The notes under the pieces: generated by a model
Databases searched by the model: none
What the model saw: only the letters and a program-made list of their open reading frames with translations
What the model was told of the DNA's origin: nothing
Source of the DNA: Cryptomeria japonica
Taxonomy: Eukaryota > Streptophyta > Pinopsida > Cupressales > Cupressaceae
Assembly: GCF_030272615.1 (NCBI RefSeq)
Contig: NC_081415.1
Span: forward strand, 418,287,757-418,351,756
DNA length: 64,000 nt
Direction of reading: 5' to 3'
Part shown: piece after piece, positions 24,823 to 35,478 of the stretch
Layout of the letters: each line of letters begins with the position of its first letter
Numbering within the stretch: position 1 is the stretch's first letter
Position numbers and translations under genes: made by a program

Positions 24823-25275
24823 ATTTAGAGCACCTATTGAGTGAATCCTCTTAGCAGATTATCCAATTGGCAAAGTATGTTTATCACAGAATTGTCAATT
24901 CTAGCCTATCTCTCACTTTGTCTTCCTAGGGCACCTACCTGAGTGAATTCTCTCAGCAGCTTATCCAATCGACAGTGCATGTTCATCACAGAATTGTCGA
25001 CTTGTGCCCACGTAGACACAAATGCGTTTTTACAACGCATACATGGTTTTTATCAACCTCAACGTGTTTTCTTGCCCTAGACGCGCCTGAACATCACAGA
25101 CATGCCATTGTCCTCCACAAACGTGCCTTTGTGACATAGACGTGTTTTCTTCACATAGACGCGTCCTTATTGAATATAGATGTGATTACATTCACAAGCG
25201 TGACCAAACTTGACCTAAACGCGATTATCTATCACAGACGTGCCTGTCACCAACCTAGACGCATTTTTAGTGCAA
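24823..25275 (+). repeat. Tandem repeats within the PMD-gene intron / element 3' region
   Basis: Two copies of a roughly 119-bp unit ('gagtgaatcctcttagcaga' and 'gagtgaattctctcagcagc', both followed by 'tatccaat' and 'atcacagaattgtc') occupy 24823-25010. From about 25010 to 25275 shorter imperfect units with the core 'agacgcg/agacgtg' recur about ten times. Hypervariable tandem repeats near the 3' end are known for Tat-type elements. Confidence 0.7.
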
Positions 25276-25379
25276 ACATTGATTTTGTGTTTTTGTTTAT
25301 CTACTCTAAAATTCATTAATGACAACAATAAATGCAAATATGTATAAAGAGGCTTCAAGGTACTTACCCGCTCAGCCAT

Positions 25380-25767
25380 GTCGTCTGGTCTCTAATATTG
25401 CTAGACTCGATCGAATCTGTGAACTCTATCCATCATCGCTAACTGCTCTAAGCTCTCTCTTTGCACTCTGATCTCCCAAGTGTGTGGATGCAAATGAGGA
25501 TGTTTTTCCTTGTGTCCTTATCTTTTAGGTTGCTTAACCCTAGTCTCCCGTGTCTGTTTTTCTTCCTCGAGTCAGTCTTTTTCCCGCGTGACCTCGTCAC
25601 CTTATCTTCTCATTCCTTTCTAGCCTTTCTTTCTTATCAAGAGATTGTCTGCGATCTTTTCAAACATTTTCATCCAATCTCCCAAGGGGGCATATCAGTC
25701 CCGTCATGGGGCAACTTTGTATCAGCTTATCTTATCTTTTTTGAGCCAACGCGACAAGCTGCATTGT
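25380..25767. other. Region between antisense gene start and polypurine tract
   Basis: Would hold the promoter and 5' leader of the antisense gene (reading left). I see no clear TATA box. A plus-strand frame of 119 codons here has no recognisable content. Confidence 0.4.
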
Positions 25768-25784
25768 CTCAAAGAGGGGCAAAA
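25768..25784 (+). promoter_or_regulatory. Polypurine tract of the Tat-like element
   Basis: 'tctcaaagaggggcaaaa' immediately precedes TGTAGACACC, the usual start of such LTRs. It marks plus-strand priming and so fixes the element's orientation as plus. Confidence 0.75.
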
Positions 25785-26575
25785 TGTAGACACCTAAAAT
25801 TGTTCTATCTAATTAAATAAATATTTTTATTTATTTAATTATTTTATCCTAAGTCTTCTATTAATTAAATAAATTCTTATTTATTTAATTAATTCATTAA
25901 TCCTCTTCTAAGCCTTTCCACATTTAAATAAATATTTTTATTTATTTAAATTGTCCTTTTCCTAAATTAAATAAATATTCTATTTATTTAATTGATCCCC
26001 TTTCCTCTATTAATTAAATAAATCTTTATTTATTTAATTAATTCATTAGCCTTTTCTACACATGACACATGTCATTCATCTCTTAATTCTTCTCTTACCT
26101 ACTCCCTTTATCATATAATTATTTCCTCTACCTACCCTTTAATCTTGGGCAACCATTTATCTTTACACCTCGTAATCTTATCCCTCCATTTCTTACAACG
26201 TTCTCTATATAACAGGATGATTTATCCATTATCAACCCTAATTGTCTCATTGCCTAATCGATCTTATGCAATCAAGTCTTCTTGCGATCAAGCTATCAAC
26301 CACATTTCCGTTCTTTGTTGAGCTCTTGTGCACACATAAAATTTGAGAGCAAATATATCAAACAAGATCAATGGAGATAGGAAGAAATGGATATTGAAAC
26401 CCTACTTGACATGTGAAGGGTATATCTTGTTTTGTTATTGTTTATTTGCATGGTCTTAGGTATCTTCATTTGTTTGTGGTGGAACTTTCTCATTGTTAGG
26501 CTAGGGTTTTGTGGTTGATCCTTGTTAGTCTTTCAATATTGTTGTTTCCATTCATCCATTTTCACCATATATACA
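25785..26575 (+). repeat. 3' LTR of the Tat-like element (right end approximate)
   Basis: Starts TGTAGACACC at 25785. A plausible end is 'atataca' at 26575, which mirrors the TGTA start. No second copy is in the window, so the end and the TSD cannot be checked. The promoter region would lie near 'tctatataac' (26205-26214). Confidence 0.6.
25811..26043. repeat. Five AT palindromes of 29-35 bp in the LTR
   Basis: Near-perfect inverted repeats with stems like 'aattaaataaat' and loops of 4-6 bases at about 25811-25840, 25860-25893, 25922-25951, 25974-26002 and 26009-26043, spaced 40-60 bases apart. Confidence 0.85.
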
Positions 26576-28577
26576 GACATTTTTTGATTAAATTTGGATG
26601 GATGTTTTGTTTTTGAGTCCTAGTCTTGTTCTGGTCTTCCTGACTCCATTGGGTACCTATAGCTACACACAAGAGGAAAGAAAGGGGGTTGTGGATAGGG
26701 TTTTGCCTTAGATCAAACCTCGAGTTTGGAATTAACCCTAGTTGAAATAAAAATTGAATTGGAAGTGTGCCTTTTGAGGGAAGAGGCAAGACTTAGAATT
26801 GAAATGTTTGAATGTAGATGATTATAGCTTCAACAGGTGATGCAATGTTCTTAGGATAAGTCCTCCAAGTGTTGATGCAATAACATGATAAATCACATAA
26901 AATCAATCATGAAACATGATTGAAACATAATATGAAGATGCCTTGATGTATTTCGTTGCTCCTTGAATAAGATCTTCTCTTGAGGAAGAAGAATTGATTT
27001 TGAATTGATGATAATGTTAGCATAAGATGTCATGTTTAAAATGAATTGAGAGGGATGCCTTATATAGGGAATTCATAATTAAAATCACCATTAGGCTAAC
27101 TTAGAATGGATATATTTTGACATGGAGTGGGATTTGAATTAGAAAAGACTGCCAAATTATCATCCCAAAATTTGGGGAAATAAGTGTGGGACCAGGTAGC
27201 ATAGATTTTCCTTGGTCCTATCAATTTTTTTCCAAATTTATAGGGATGCAAGATAAGAAGGATCTAATGTTGAATCCAAATTGATGGCTCAAACCAAAAT
27301 GCATAGGTATATAAATATGCTTTGAGAGTTGAAATTGGGGTAAGATTAAAGATACATTATGATAAAATGGTAAAGGGAACAACTAGAATTAAGGGCCTAA
27401 ATAAGAGTGTGGTGATATAATAAAGTGGAATAAGACCAATTATATTGAATTAAATATTAATTCGTTACTAAAAAGGTACTATAATGCATAGAGGAAAGAG
27501 ACATATTAAAATAGGTGCTAGGGGAGTGTGAAATTGGACACACTAATAATGGTGTACAATTTACAATGCTATATTTAGCTAGGCCACTTTAACGAAGTAC
27601 GATCTTTTGGTCATGCTCTCGACAAAGTAGAAATGAAGAGATAGAGCATCTGAGAGCAAGATAAATTAGGGATATGATAATGTTGAGGGATGATGAAGCC
27701 CCAAAGCATAGGATCCTATCAATCCATGCAAGTAACCTTCAAGTATACACAAAAGAAAACAACGTTAGTACTAAAACACAAGGTTCCAAGTCAACTAGTT
27801 AAAGAGACCTTGATAATCAAAATGTCTCAATCGCTAATATCATTCTCAGCATGTTATTTCAAGAGCACGAGTGGACTTATAGAAAGAACGAGGATGTACA
27901 CCAATAGAAAGCACAATAAGCCACAATCCAATGCTAGCAAAGTGTGTTATGCTATGGGTTAATGGGAGAGAAAGAAGGAACATGGATTCCATGGGCTAGC
28001 AAGTTGTATATTGCTAGGTGATCCATGTAGGAAGGAAGAGCCAGAATAGTCTAGAAAGATACATTATGCCAGTTCCACTCATCTTGCTAAAATGTTGTTT
28101 GGTTTCAAGAGTCAAGCTCCTATAAGAGTTAGGTCTAGTTTCGAGCATGCAACAACCAATATAAGACATGCAATTAAAAAATGAAGTGTCTAGTTTTGAG
28201 AATGAAACATCTTGTATAAGAGTGAGGTCTATTTTTGAGAATGTACACCCTGTATAAGACATGTAATAAGGACAAGCAAGCAAGGCATTATGCAACGAAA
28301 ATCACAATTTGAATTGAATATATGGTACAAGGAGGCCATGATGTATGCCCCCCTTTAAGATGTCAACATGACACTATGTTGATGTCTTAAGGAAGATAGA
28401 AAAAAGGATACACACCTTCATCACCAAGGAGATATCCTTTAGGCAACAATGTACATAAATCCAAGCTAAAGAGGCAAGACTCTTATAAGCATGGAAAATA
28501 TAATTGCAATAGAGATATCTTGCAACAAGTGTAAAGGGATCCTTTTGAGGGATATAGAGAGGAAGATATTTTTACCC
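26576..28577. other. Unassigned repeat-like region, left part of an interrupted unit
   Basis: No long frame. The sequence just before 28578 continues after the Reina-like element at 44191 (TSD AAAGA), so this region and 44191-45150 were once contiguous. It includes a run of three imperfect repeats at 28132-28270. Confidence 0.5.
28132..28270 (+). repeat. Three imperfect tandem units
   Basis: Units starting 'gtctagtttcgag', 'gtctagttttgag' and 'gtctatttttgag' at 28132, 28188 and 28228, each followed by an '-atataaga-/-gtataaga-' phrase. Confidence 0.65.
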
Positions 28578-28582
28578 AAAGA

Positions 28583-28929
28583 TGATGTAGGCACATAAGA
28601 TTTGTTTTCTTCTAATATTTTTTAGATAGAATAATTAGTGGCTCTAACTTCCTCCAAATCTGTTTTAGCAAAAACAAAGGAAGTTAGAGGGCAACTAGAA
28701 ATTGTTATTTGGTTTCCTAAATAAAGGGAAACGTACCAGATTAGGTTTGGGCTTGTATTAGTTAATATGTGTGTATAAATAATGCCTTGTACGTAGCAGC
28801 AAAGGGAAGAGAGTTACCAATTAATTGCAATGTTAATTGTGGAGAGAAATACTCTCTTTTGCTTGTGTTATTATCAGTAATTTATATCTTTGATTTTTCA
28901 CGTTGATTTTAGCTTCTAGCTATGCATTA
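28583..28929 (+). repeat. 5' LTR of the Reina-like element
   Basis: 347 bp from TGATGTAGG to CATTA. It aligns with 43849-44185. A TATA-like 'tgtataaataatg' at about 28770 suits the promoter. The terminal CA appears as TA in both LTRs. Confidence 0.85.
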
Positions 28930-28933
28930 GTTT

Positions 28934-28946
28934 TGGTATCAGAGCC
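28934..28946 (+). promoter_or_regulatory. Primer-binding site (initiator tRNA-Met)
   Basis: TGGTATCAGAGCC, five bases after the LTR end. Confidence 0.9.
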
Positions 28947-30052
28947 AAAATTTCCTCTGTGTTTTAGGTAATTGCAGAGTATCACTTGTGGTGTATAGTG
29001 ATCCATCTACCACAATATTTGCTTGATAGATGAGTATCCAACATAAAGTGCCATAAGAGCTATGAATTGATCAGTGTAGAGCTGCTATTTAGTCTACATA
29101 GATCGTTGTTGAGGAGACAATCAATGTGCTGCTAAAGAGACCATGTTGTCATTACTGAAGATATTGGTTTAAAAGCCTGCAAAGTCTATCAAAATAAATG
29201 GTGTAGTAGGTCCAATAGGAGGATGAAGAGAAGGTGTTCTTCACAATTTGTAGCTATGAAGGAAAGAAGATCATAGCGACTAATAAGACAAATATGCCAA
29301 TGAGGTAAAATCGTAGTTGCATAATTACATTTTAAATAAATCACTGAGGATTTCAGATCGACCTTGAAGAATAGAGGGTCATCAAGAAATCTCTAAAGCT
29401 CGAGGTGCACAAAATATTTTTTCTTGAAAATCATTAATGTGGTTTTGTCTGGATGGGAGATCGATCAAACATTTCATTTGATGATGTGGGAGTTGTCCGC
29501 TGTGAGCTCAACTTTGTAAGAAGAGTGTGGAGATGGTGAGACCATTTTTTTTTTTTAATTTCTATAATTTGTGCATTTTCTGCTCCATCTTCATATATTG
29601 TTGTAGAAGGCTGTGTACAAATAGTATATTCAGTTCAATATTCATTCTGTTATTGGCATACTTACGGTTGTATAGAACCATAATTTTCTATTTTGATGCC
29701 ATTTCTGTATTGAATCATGCCAGATGCCATTATAATTAATGGAACTTGGTGACTGTTTCCATCCATATTCTTAGGGTGTTATTTTCTTTGGTTAAGTTTC
29801 TTATATAGGTTCTCTGCAAAATCCCAGATACCAAGTCTGTAGATTATTAATATGTAGTTGTTTTTATTAAATTCATGGTAATTTCTTCACAAAGGTCGTG
29901 TTGTAACTTGTGGAATTCATTAAAGATAAGAATCAAAATTTGTGTAGGAGAAAAAGATTGTCTTTCAATCCTATACCGTTATCGATATCCAAAGACGAAA
30001 GAGTACCTATAGGTGTGAGAGGGAATTTTCTTTGTCAAGAAATGGAATTCAG
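28947..30052 (+). other. Leader of the Reina-like element
   Basis: 1.1 kb between primer site and gag without a convincing frame. It includes a T-run near 29547. Confidence 0.6.
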
Positions 30053-31070
30053 TCCATGGAAGAGGACGAGGTCGAGGAAGACAAGATGTAAATGCAAAGA
30101 TGTTAGAGGAGATGAGACAAATTCAAGCACGATTACAAGTAATGAAACTCGCACAAAGAAGGGGAGATGACGTAGGAGATGTCAGTGACAGAGAGGAAGA
30201 ACCTCAAGAAGAAGTGGTAGAACTTGAGGAAAAAGGATTTGAAACAAGAATCGTGAGAGCGATTCTTAGAGCAAGTTCCAAACCAAAGTTGGAGGTGTCT
30301 ATGTATGTAGGTAGCTTGGATGCTTAGGAGCTGATCGACTGGATCAGTGCAATGGATAAATATTTTGAGTATGAGAATGTCGCTGATGACAAGAGAGTGA
30401 AGTTTGTAGTAACTCGATTGAAGGGTCATGCATCCCTTTGGTGCAATGGAGTAAAAGATGAATGGAGATAGAAAGGAAAGTCAAAGATCAAGAGCTGGGA
30501 TAGGATGGTGGTAAAACTAAAAGGTAAATTCTTGCCTAAAGATTACCAACTTAATCTTTTTAAGAAGTTGCAAAATCTTAGGCAAAAAGAAATGTCAGTC
30601 AAATATTATATTGAAGAATTTAATAGGTTGTCCATTAGAGCTGGTCACATCGAGGATGATCCTGAAAAAGTGGCTAGATATCTCGATGGATTGAGATACA
30701 ATATCCAAGATTAAATTAACCTTTTGTGCCCTATAATAATGGAAGAAGCATACCAATATTCTCTCAAAGCAGAAGAGAAACTCACCAGGAAACAAACACG
30801 AAGCTCTAGAGGAAGAGGATAACAAAGTAGTAGAGATCAGTGACAAACTCAAAATGAAGAAGCCAGTAGTTCACATCAACAGGAACAATCTTCCCGAGGT
30901 AAGTGTTCTGTTAGGGGAAGAAGACCCTATTCAAGAGGTAGAGGTAGAAGATTTTTTGGTAATTGTTTTAAATGAAATAAGTTTGGACATAGATCTTATG
31001 AGTGTCCAGAGAATCCTACCAAGAGTTAGAGAAGTGCACACATTGCTCACAATAAAGAGGAGGAAACTGT
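30053..31070 (+). pseudogene. Gag of the Reina-like element
   Basis: Starts with an Arg-Gly stretch (HGRGRGRGRQ), followed by the Gag core (WISAMDKYFEYENV, VTRLKGHASLWC, FLPKDYQLNLFKKL, SVKYYIEEFNRLS), a basic Ser/Arg region and a zinc knuckle whose second Cys codon is now TGA (31 kb region: CFK, stop, NKFGHRSYEC). Other in-frame stops lie at about 30325, 30468 and 30712. Gag would coat the element RNA in virus-like particles. The order and wording match chromovirus Gag with a CCHC knuckle. Heavily decayed. Confidence 0.8.
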
Positions 31071-31189
31071 AGAGGAACTTTTTGCTTATAAAGATGCACC
31101 TGAAGTTGGTGAATCACTCTTGATGAAGAGGTTGTTACTCAAACCCAACAAGGAGGTAATAGAACCACCTAAAAAAAAGAATTTGTTCT

Positions 31190-31845
31190 AAACAACTTGC
31201 AAGAGTGGAGGAAAATGCTACAAAGTCATCATAGATAGTGGGAGCACAAACAATCTAGTTTTAACAAAGATGGTGGAGAAATTGGGATTGAAAAAGGTAA
31301 TGCATCCTACTCCCTATAAAGTATCATGGTTGCAAAAAAGGCATCAACTTTTGGTTAATGAACAATGCAAGGTGGATTTCCAAATAGGAACTTATAAAGA
31401 TCAAATAGTGTGTGATGTTATGCCCATGGATGTTTGCTACATTCTGCTCGGAAGACCCTGACAATATGACATAAAAGCTATACATGATGGGAGGCACAAT
31501 ACTTACACTTTTGAGAAAGATGGGAAGAAACACACTCTTACACCTCTAAAGGAAGAACAAGTTGTTGTTGAACTTGGCTCCAAGGTGATGTTGATGGGAG
31601 GTAAGGAGTTTTTACATCAAATGAAGAAGGAAGAGGTAAACTCTGCTTTGATAGGAAAGCTTAAAAGTGTAGTCACTAGCACAAAGCTAATTGATTTGTT
31701 GGAAGAAATTCAAGACATGTTGAAAGATTATGTGGACATAGTAGTGGATGATCTACCTAATGCTTTACCTCCATTGAGGAGTATCAACCATCACATAGAT
31801 TTGATTCCAGGAGAAAATCTTCCGACCAAGGCAGCTACAGAATGA
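31190..31845 (+). pseudogene. Protease region of the Reina-like element
   Basis: CYKVIIDSGSTNNLV is the aspartic protease active site (D-S-G), followed by VSWLQKRHQLLVNEQC, FQIGTYKDQIVCDVMPMDVC and ILLGRP, the wording typical of Reina/CRM chromoviruses. A TGA follows at 31459-31461. The frame then goes on through a linker (LLEEIQDMLKDYVDIV, DLPNALPPLRSINHHIDL) that normally leads into reverse transcriptase. It stops at 31843-31845, exactly where the polymerase core should begin and where the deletion lies. Confidence 0.8.
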
Positions 31846-31854
31846 AGAAGGCAA

Positions 31855-32767
31855 CTACATGATTGAAGATGGATAAGGAGAAGATAAATGCAATCATCGA
31901 CTAGCCTACTCCTAATCGTATCTTTGAGGTAAGGAGATTTCATGGTTTGGCTAGCTTCTATAACAAATTCATAAGGAATTTTAGTGGGATTTGTGCCCCA
32001 ATAGTGGATACCATTAAGGGAGATATAAAGACATTCCATTGGACTGAAGCTGTTGATAAGAGTTTTCATATGCTTAAGAAGAAAATTACAGAATAACTTA
32101 TCTTGTCCTTACTTGATTTTTCTAAGCTTTTTCAAGTTGAAAGTGATGCCAGTGGGACTGCTATAGGTGTTGTCCCGAGTCAAGATGGAAAGCCTATTGC
32201 TTACTTCAGCGAAAAGCTTAGTGATGCAAATAAGAGATATTCAACATATGAGCAGGAGTTCTATGCCATTGTTCAGGCTTTGAAGATATGGAGGCATTAT
32301 CTCATGCCCAAGGAGTTTGTTTTGTTCGCTGATAATCATTCTTTGTAGTTTATTAGTAGTCAACCTAAGTTGAGCCAAAGTCATGTTAGATGGGTTGAAT
32401 TTTTGCAAGGTTTTACTTTTGTTACTAAACATAGGAGTGGTCAATCTAAAAAAGTTGCAAATGCTTTAATTAGAAGGAGTTTGATCATGCAGGAATCTCA
32501 AGTGAATATATTGGGATGTGAGGACCTGAAGGAGATGTACAAGGAAGATAAGGACTTCAAGGAGGCATATGAAGCATGTTTAAGTCCTCTTAGTAGGGAC
32601 ATGATTCCTTGGATGGAGTACATGATACAAGAGTGATACAAGAGGGTCTTCTATTCAAGGGCAACCAACTTTGCATTCCGAGGAGTTCTATAAGAGAGAA
32701 TTTGTTGAAGAAGAAACATAGTGGCAGCTTAGCAGGACACTTTGCACAAAATAAGACTATTATTGGC
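31855..32767 (+). pseudogene. End of reverse transcriptase, RNase H and start of integrase (Reina-like)
   Basis: The frame resumes at the thumb/connection of reverse transcriptase (KMDKEKINAII, RFHGLASFYNKFIRNFS), runs through RNase H ([32 protein letters not shown], then HRSGQSKKVANAL) and reaches the integrase zinc region (AGHFAQNKT). The palm domain with its catalytic Asp pair is absent. Stops are present at about 32094 and 32347. RNase H would remove RNA from the RNA-DNA hybrid. The right border is the insertion site of the nested element. The rest of integrase continues at 42615. Confidence 0.85.
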
Positions 32768-35384
32768 TGTCACGACTCGAATTAGACCTCAGTTAGATTT
32801 ATTTATTATGTCGGATACCTTTTGATTAACTTTTATTAATGATGGATGATATTGTGTGGTTTAGTGACAATGATGATGGTTAGTTATTTTATGATGTTAC
32901 TTTACTGTTATGATTAATAATACTTAATAATGATGTTTTGTTGATACGATGTCGCTATTTAATAATGATGAATAATATTGTTATGATATTTAATGATGTT
33001 AATATTTTGCTAGATTTTTTTATGTAATGGGATCTGACGAATTTTTGTCAAGTATAAGTTGCAGGGTAACTGTCGAAGGCGGACATATGACCGAGGAGGG
33101 ATTTTTCTAGCTCGCTAGTAGCAACCTAAGTATTGGAACCTTGTGCAAAGTACCCAGTTAGATAAGCAATTAATAAATTAAATTATGGAGTCTAATATAA
33201 ATTGATAAAATAAAATAAAATTATAATAAAAGGATAAATTATTAAATCAAGCTAGAAATTTATTTATAATATAATTATTTAAAAGAGAGTAAATAAATTA
33301 ATTAGTTGAGTAATTAAAAATAAAATGTATTGATAATTAATATATAAAACATAAAAAAAACTATGTAAGATATAAATAAATACTAAAATTAGAGGACTAA
33401 TTAAAATACAGAATGAGATTGATTCAAGAAATTAATTAAAATATTAGTTAAAAAATTTAAATAAATGATCAAGGCATGCAAAAATACAATGTTGGAGTAA
33501 ACTTATGTACTAAAAATATAGACGACATGCGATAGCCTAATAATTAATTATTTTCTTAAAAACTAAACCTTTAACAAATTGTAATTTAATAAAATCAATT
33601 AATTATTTTGTGAGTTCTAATTTTAATAATTAGTTTTATTTTAAGAATTTAATCATGCAAACAATTAAATTTTATTTTTAGAGAATTCAATGTTTAGAAA
33701 TATAGGAATAAACTTGTTATTTGATCATTCCAATTCTTTTTGAGCTTCTTAATTCGTGTGATTGCTATGAAGTCGACAAGGTAGATTGAAGAGATTGTTT
33801 GAAATTTGGGAAACGCCTGGGATTCTTCTTTCTCACAGCCAGGTTCATTTATTTTTCATATTTAATTTGAGTCTTAATTTGATCTTTTTCTTTAAAAATT
33901 GGATATTGTGGATTTAATGCTTGTTTGTTTGATGTGTCAGTTGTGTTGTCAATGTCATCTTCTCAATGTATCTTAAAAAGTAGAAACTGGGTTTCTAGGA
34001 AATCTACTGGGTTTTTGCGTTTCAAATATTTCTAATTACTACGAAAATTTCAGGGAAATTGGGATCTGGGTTTTTAAGAAACGACTGAAACATTACGACT
34101 GTATTTGGAAAATCTTGATAGTGGTAAATTCTAACTTCAAGATTGATTTAAGAATTTTTAAGAAAAGAATAAAAGCAATAAAAATATTTAATATATATAT
34201 ATATTAGGAATTGATTTTAAAGATTATATTAACTTAAATAGAGATTCTTAATTTAGAATTATTGAAAATATTAAAATTAAATTTTAATTTGAGGAAATTA
34301 TATTATAAAGGGAAAATTTATAAAAATTTATAAAGAAAGCATATAATAATATTATTCGGACATTAATCCGCGGAGGGTTAATTATTTTTCTGTCTATGAG
34401 GGATGATTATGGAACGAGAGTGCTTGTTTATGGGCTAACCAGGGAAGGGTGATTTTCTTCACCTCCCCAATAGGGTAATGATGGCCATCATATTTATTTA
34501 TTTATTTTTCTCCCTGCCATAACACATGTAGTTAGTTCAACTAGGATGGGTTGTTAGTTCTACATGATTGCACAAGATTCCTTTACTACTAGTTGGTATC
34601 GGCTTGCTAGGATACTCCATCGTGAGGGACGGGAGCTTATCAAGAGCACCAGGAAGCTTATGCTTCATTTGGTTGGGCGGATAAAACGCCTGGGTCATAT
34701 GTCCGTCATCCGGTTTGCGAGAGGAGGTTATCCAGGTCAAACAGAGGCGACACATCCAGAGACAAAGAAAGTCAGAGATTCCAGATAAAATTTTATGTAA
34801 TAATTGAAGATGTATATTTTATTTCATTGTAAAGACCAGAATGGTCGCATGTAGAAGTTATGAAAAAAGGACCTATAAGGTCACATGATGTAAAGCGACA
34901 AGAAGTCGCCATGCAATGTAACTGACAAAGAAAAAAAGAAGAAAAAAAGGCTACTATCATACTAACCCACTAACATGCATGATTTACTTTCTTAGATTAG
35001 TTTTCATTTACGCATGCATGCATGGTCATATTTGATTATTTGGTAGATTATTTAATTATGAGTATTTGCATGTTAATTTAATTCATAATAATTTCATGCA
35101 TACGATTTACGCTACTCATGCACACACATAACTCGACATCGTAACTAATTATGGTTTACATTCTATTCAGTCCTCATGCGTAATTTTAGTTTGTTATTTT
35201 TTTTGCATGCACATTTAATTTCTACATGTTATTTATGAGTTGCATGGTTGTTTAGTTACTTATCTATTACTTGCATGTTGATAATTATTGCTTTTGCATA
35301 TGCAATAATGGTTAATTTAATTTTGAATTAAAACAGTGAGTTTAAGTTTGGTTTAACTAGGGTTAGGACAAACAGGTCCTTTCA
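32768..35384 (+). repeat. 5' LTR of the Tekay-like element
   Basis: 2,617 bp from TGTCACGACT to CCTTTCA. Very AT-rich in the middle. It contains a 74-codon frame (34564-34788) that is also open in the other LTR. Confidence 0.93.
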
Positions 35385-35387
35385 TTT

Positions 35388-35400
35388 TGGTATCAGAGCT
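35388..35400 (+). promoter_or_regulatory. Primer-binding site (initiator tRNA-Met)
   Basis: TGGTATCAGAGCT, three bases after the LTR. Confidence 0.92.
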
Positions 35401-35478
35401 TAGGGTTTAAAAACTAGGACCTTGAGCCTTCTATGCTAAGACTTAGTTGTTGACTTTCAGGATATCTAATAGGCCAAC

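Larger units (their letters stand above)
23340..25379 (-). pseudogene. Antisense spliced plant-mobile-domain (PMD) gene in a Tat-like retroelement
   Basis: Read on the minus strand, ATG 25377-25379 starts a 4-codon exon ending at a GTAAGT donor (25367-25362). A TGCAG acceptor precedes 24684, and the join is in phase. The second exon carries the PMD signature LTALSERWHSETCSFHLP, then GEMSITLEDVYRILRIPI, followed by further PMD-like helices (WRRVINDIDSVIW; SRYLIRQMPYIL) and an acidic/Arg-rich end encoded partly by a CT microsatellite. PMD proteins such as MAIN and MAIL1 act in the nucleus in silencing and genome stability, and PMD genes are also known inside plant retroelements. Lesions: TGA near 24606, TGA near 24370, TAA near 24316, TAG 24127, a frameshift near 24100 and TAG 23709. 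It is flanked by pol (left) and by PPT and LTR (right), both on the opposite strand, so it is an antisense passenger gene. The domain call is firm. The splice model is an inference. Confidence 0.8.

Noticed and set aside
25811-26043. MITE insertions
   Set aside because: The palindromes have no target duplications, are too short and lie regularly inside one LTR.
35388-35400. tRNA gene fragment
   Set aside because: TGGTATCAGAGC matches only the primer site complementary to tRNA-Met, with no cloverleaf around it. The same applies to the other primer sites.
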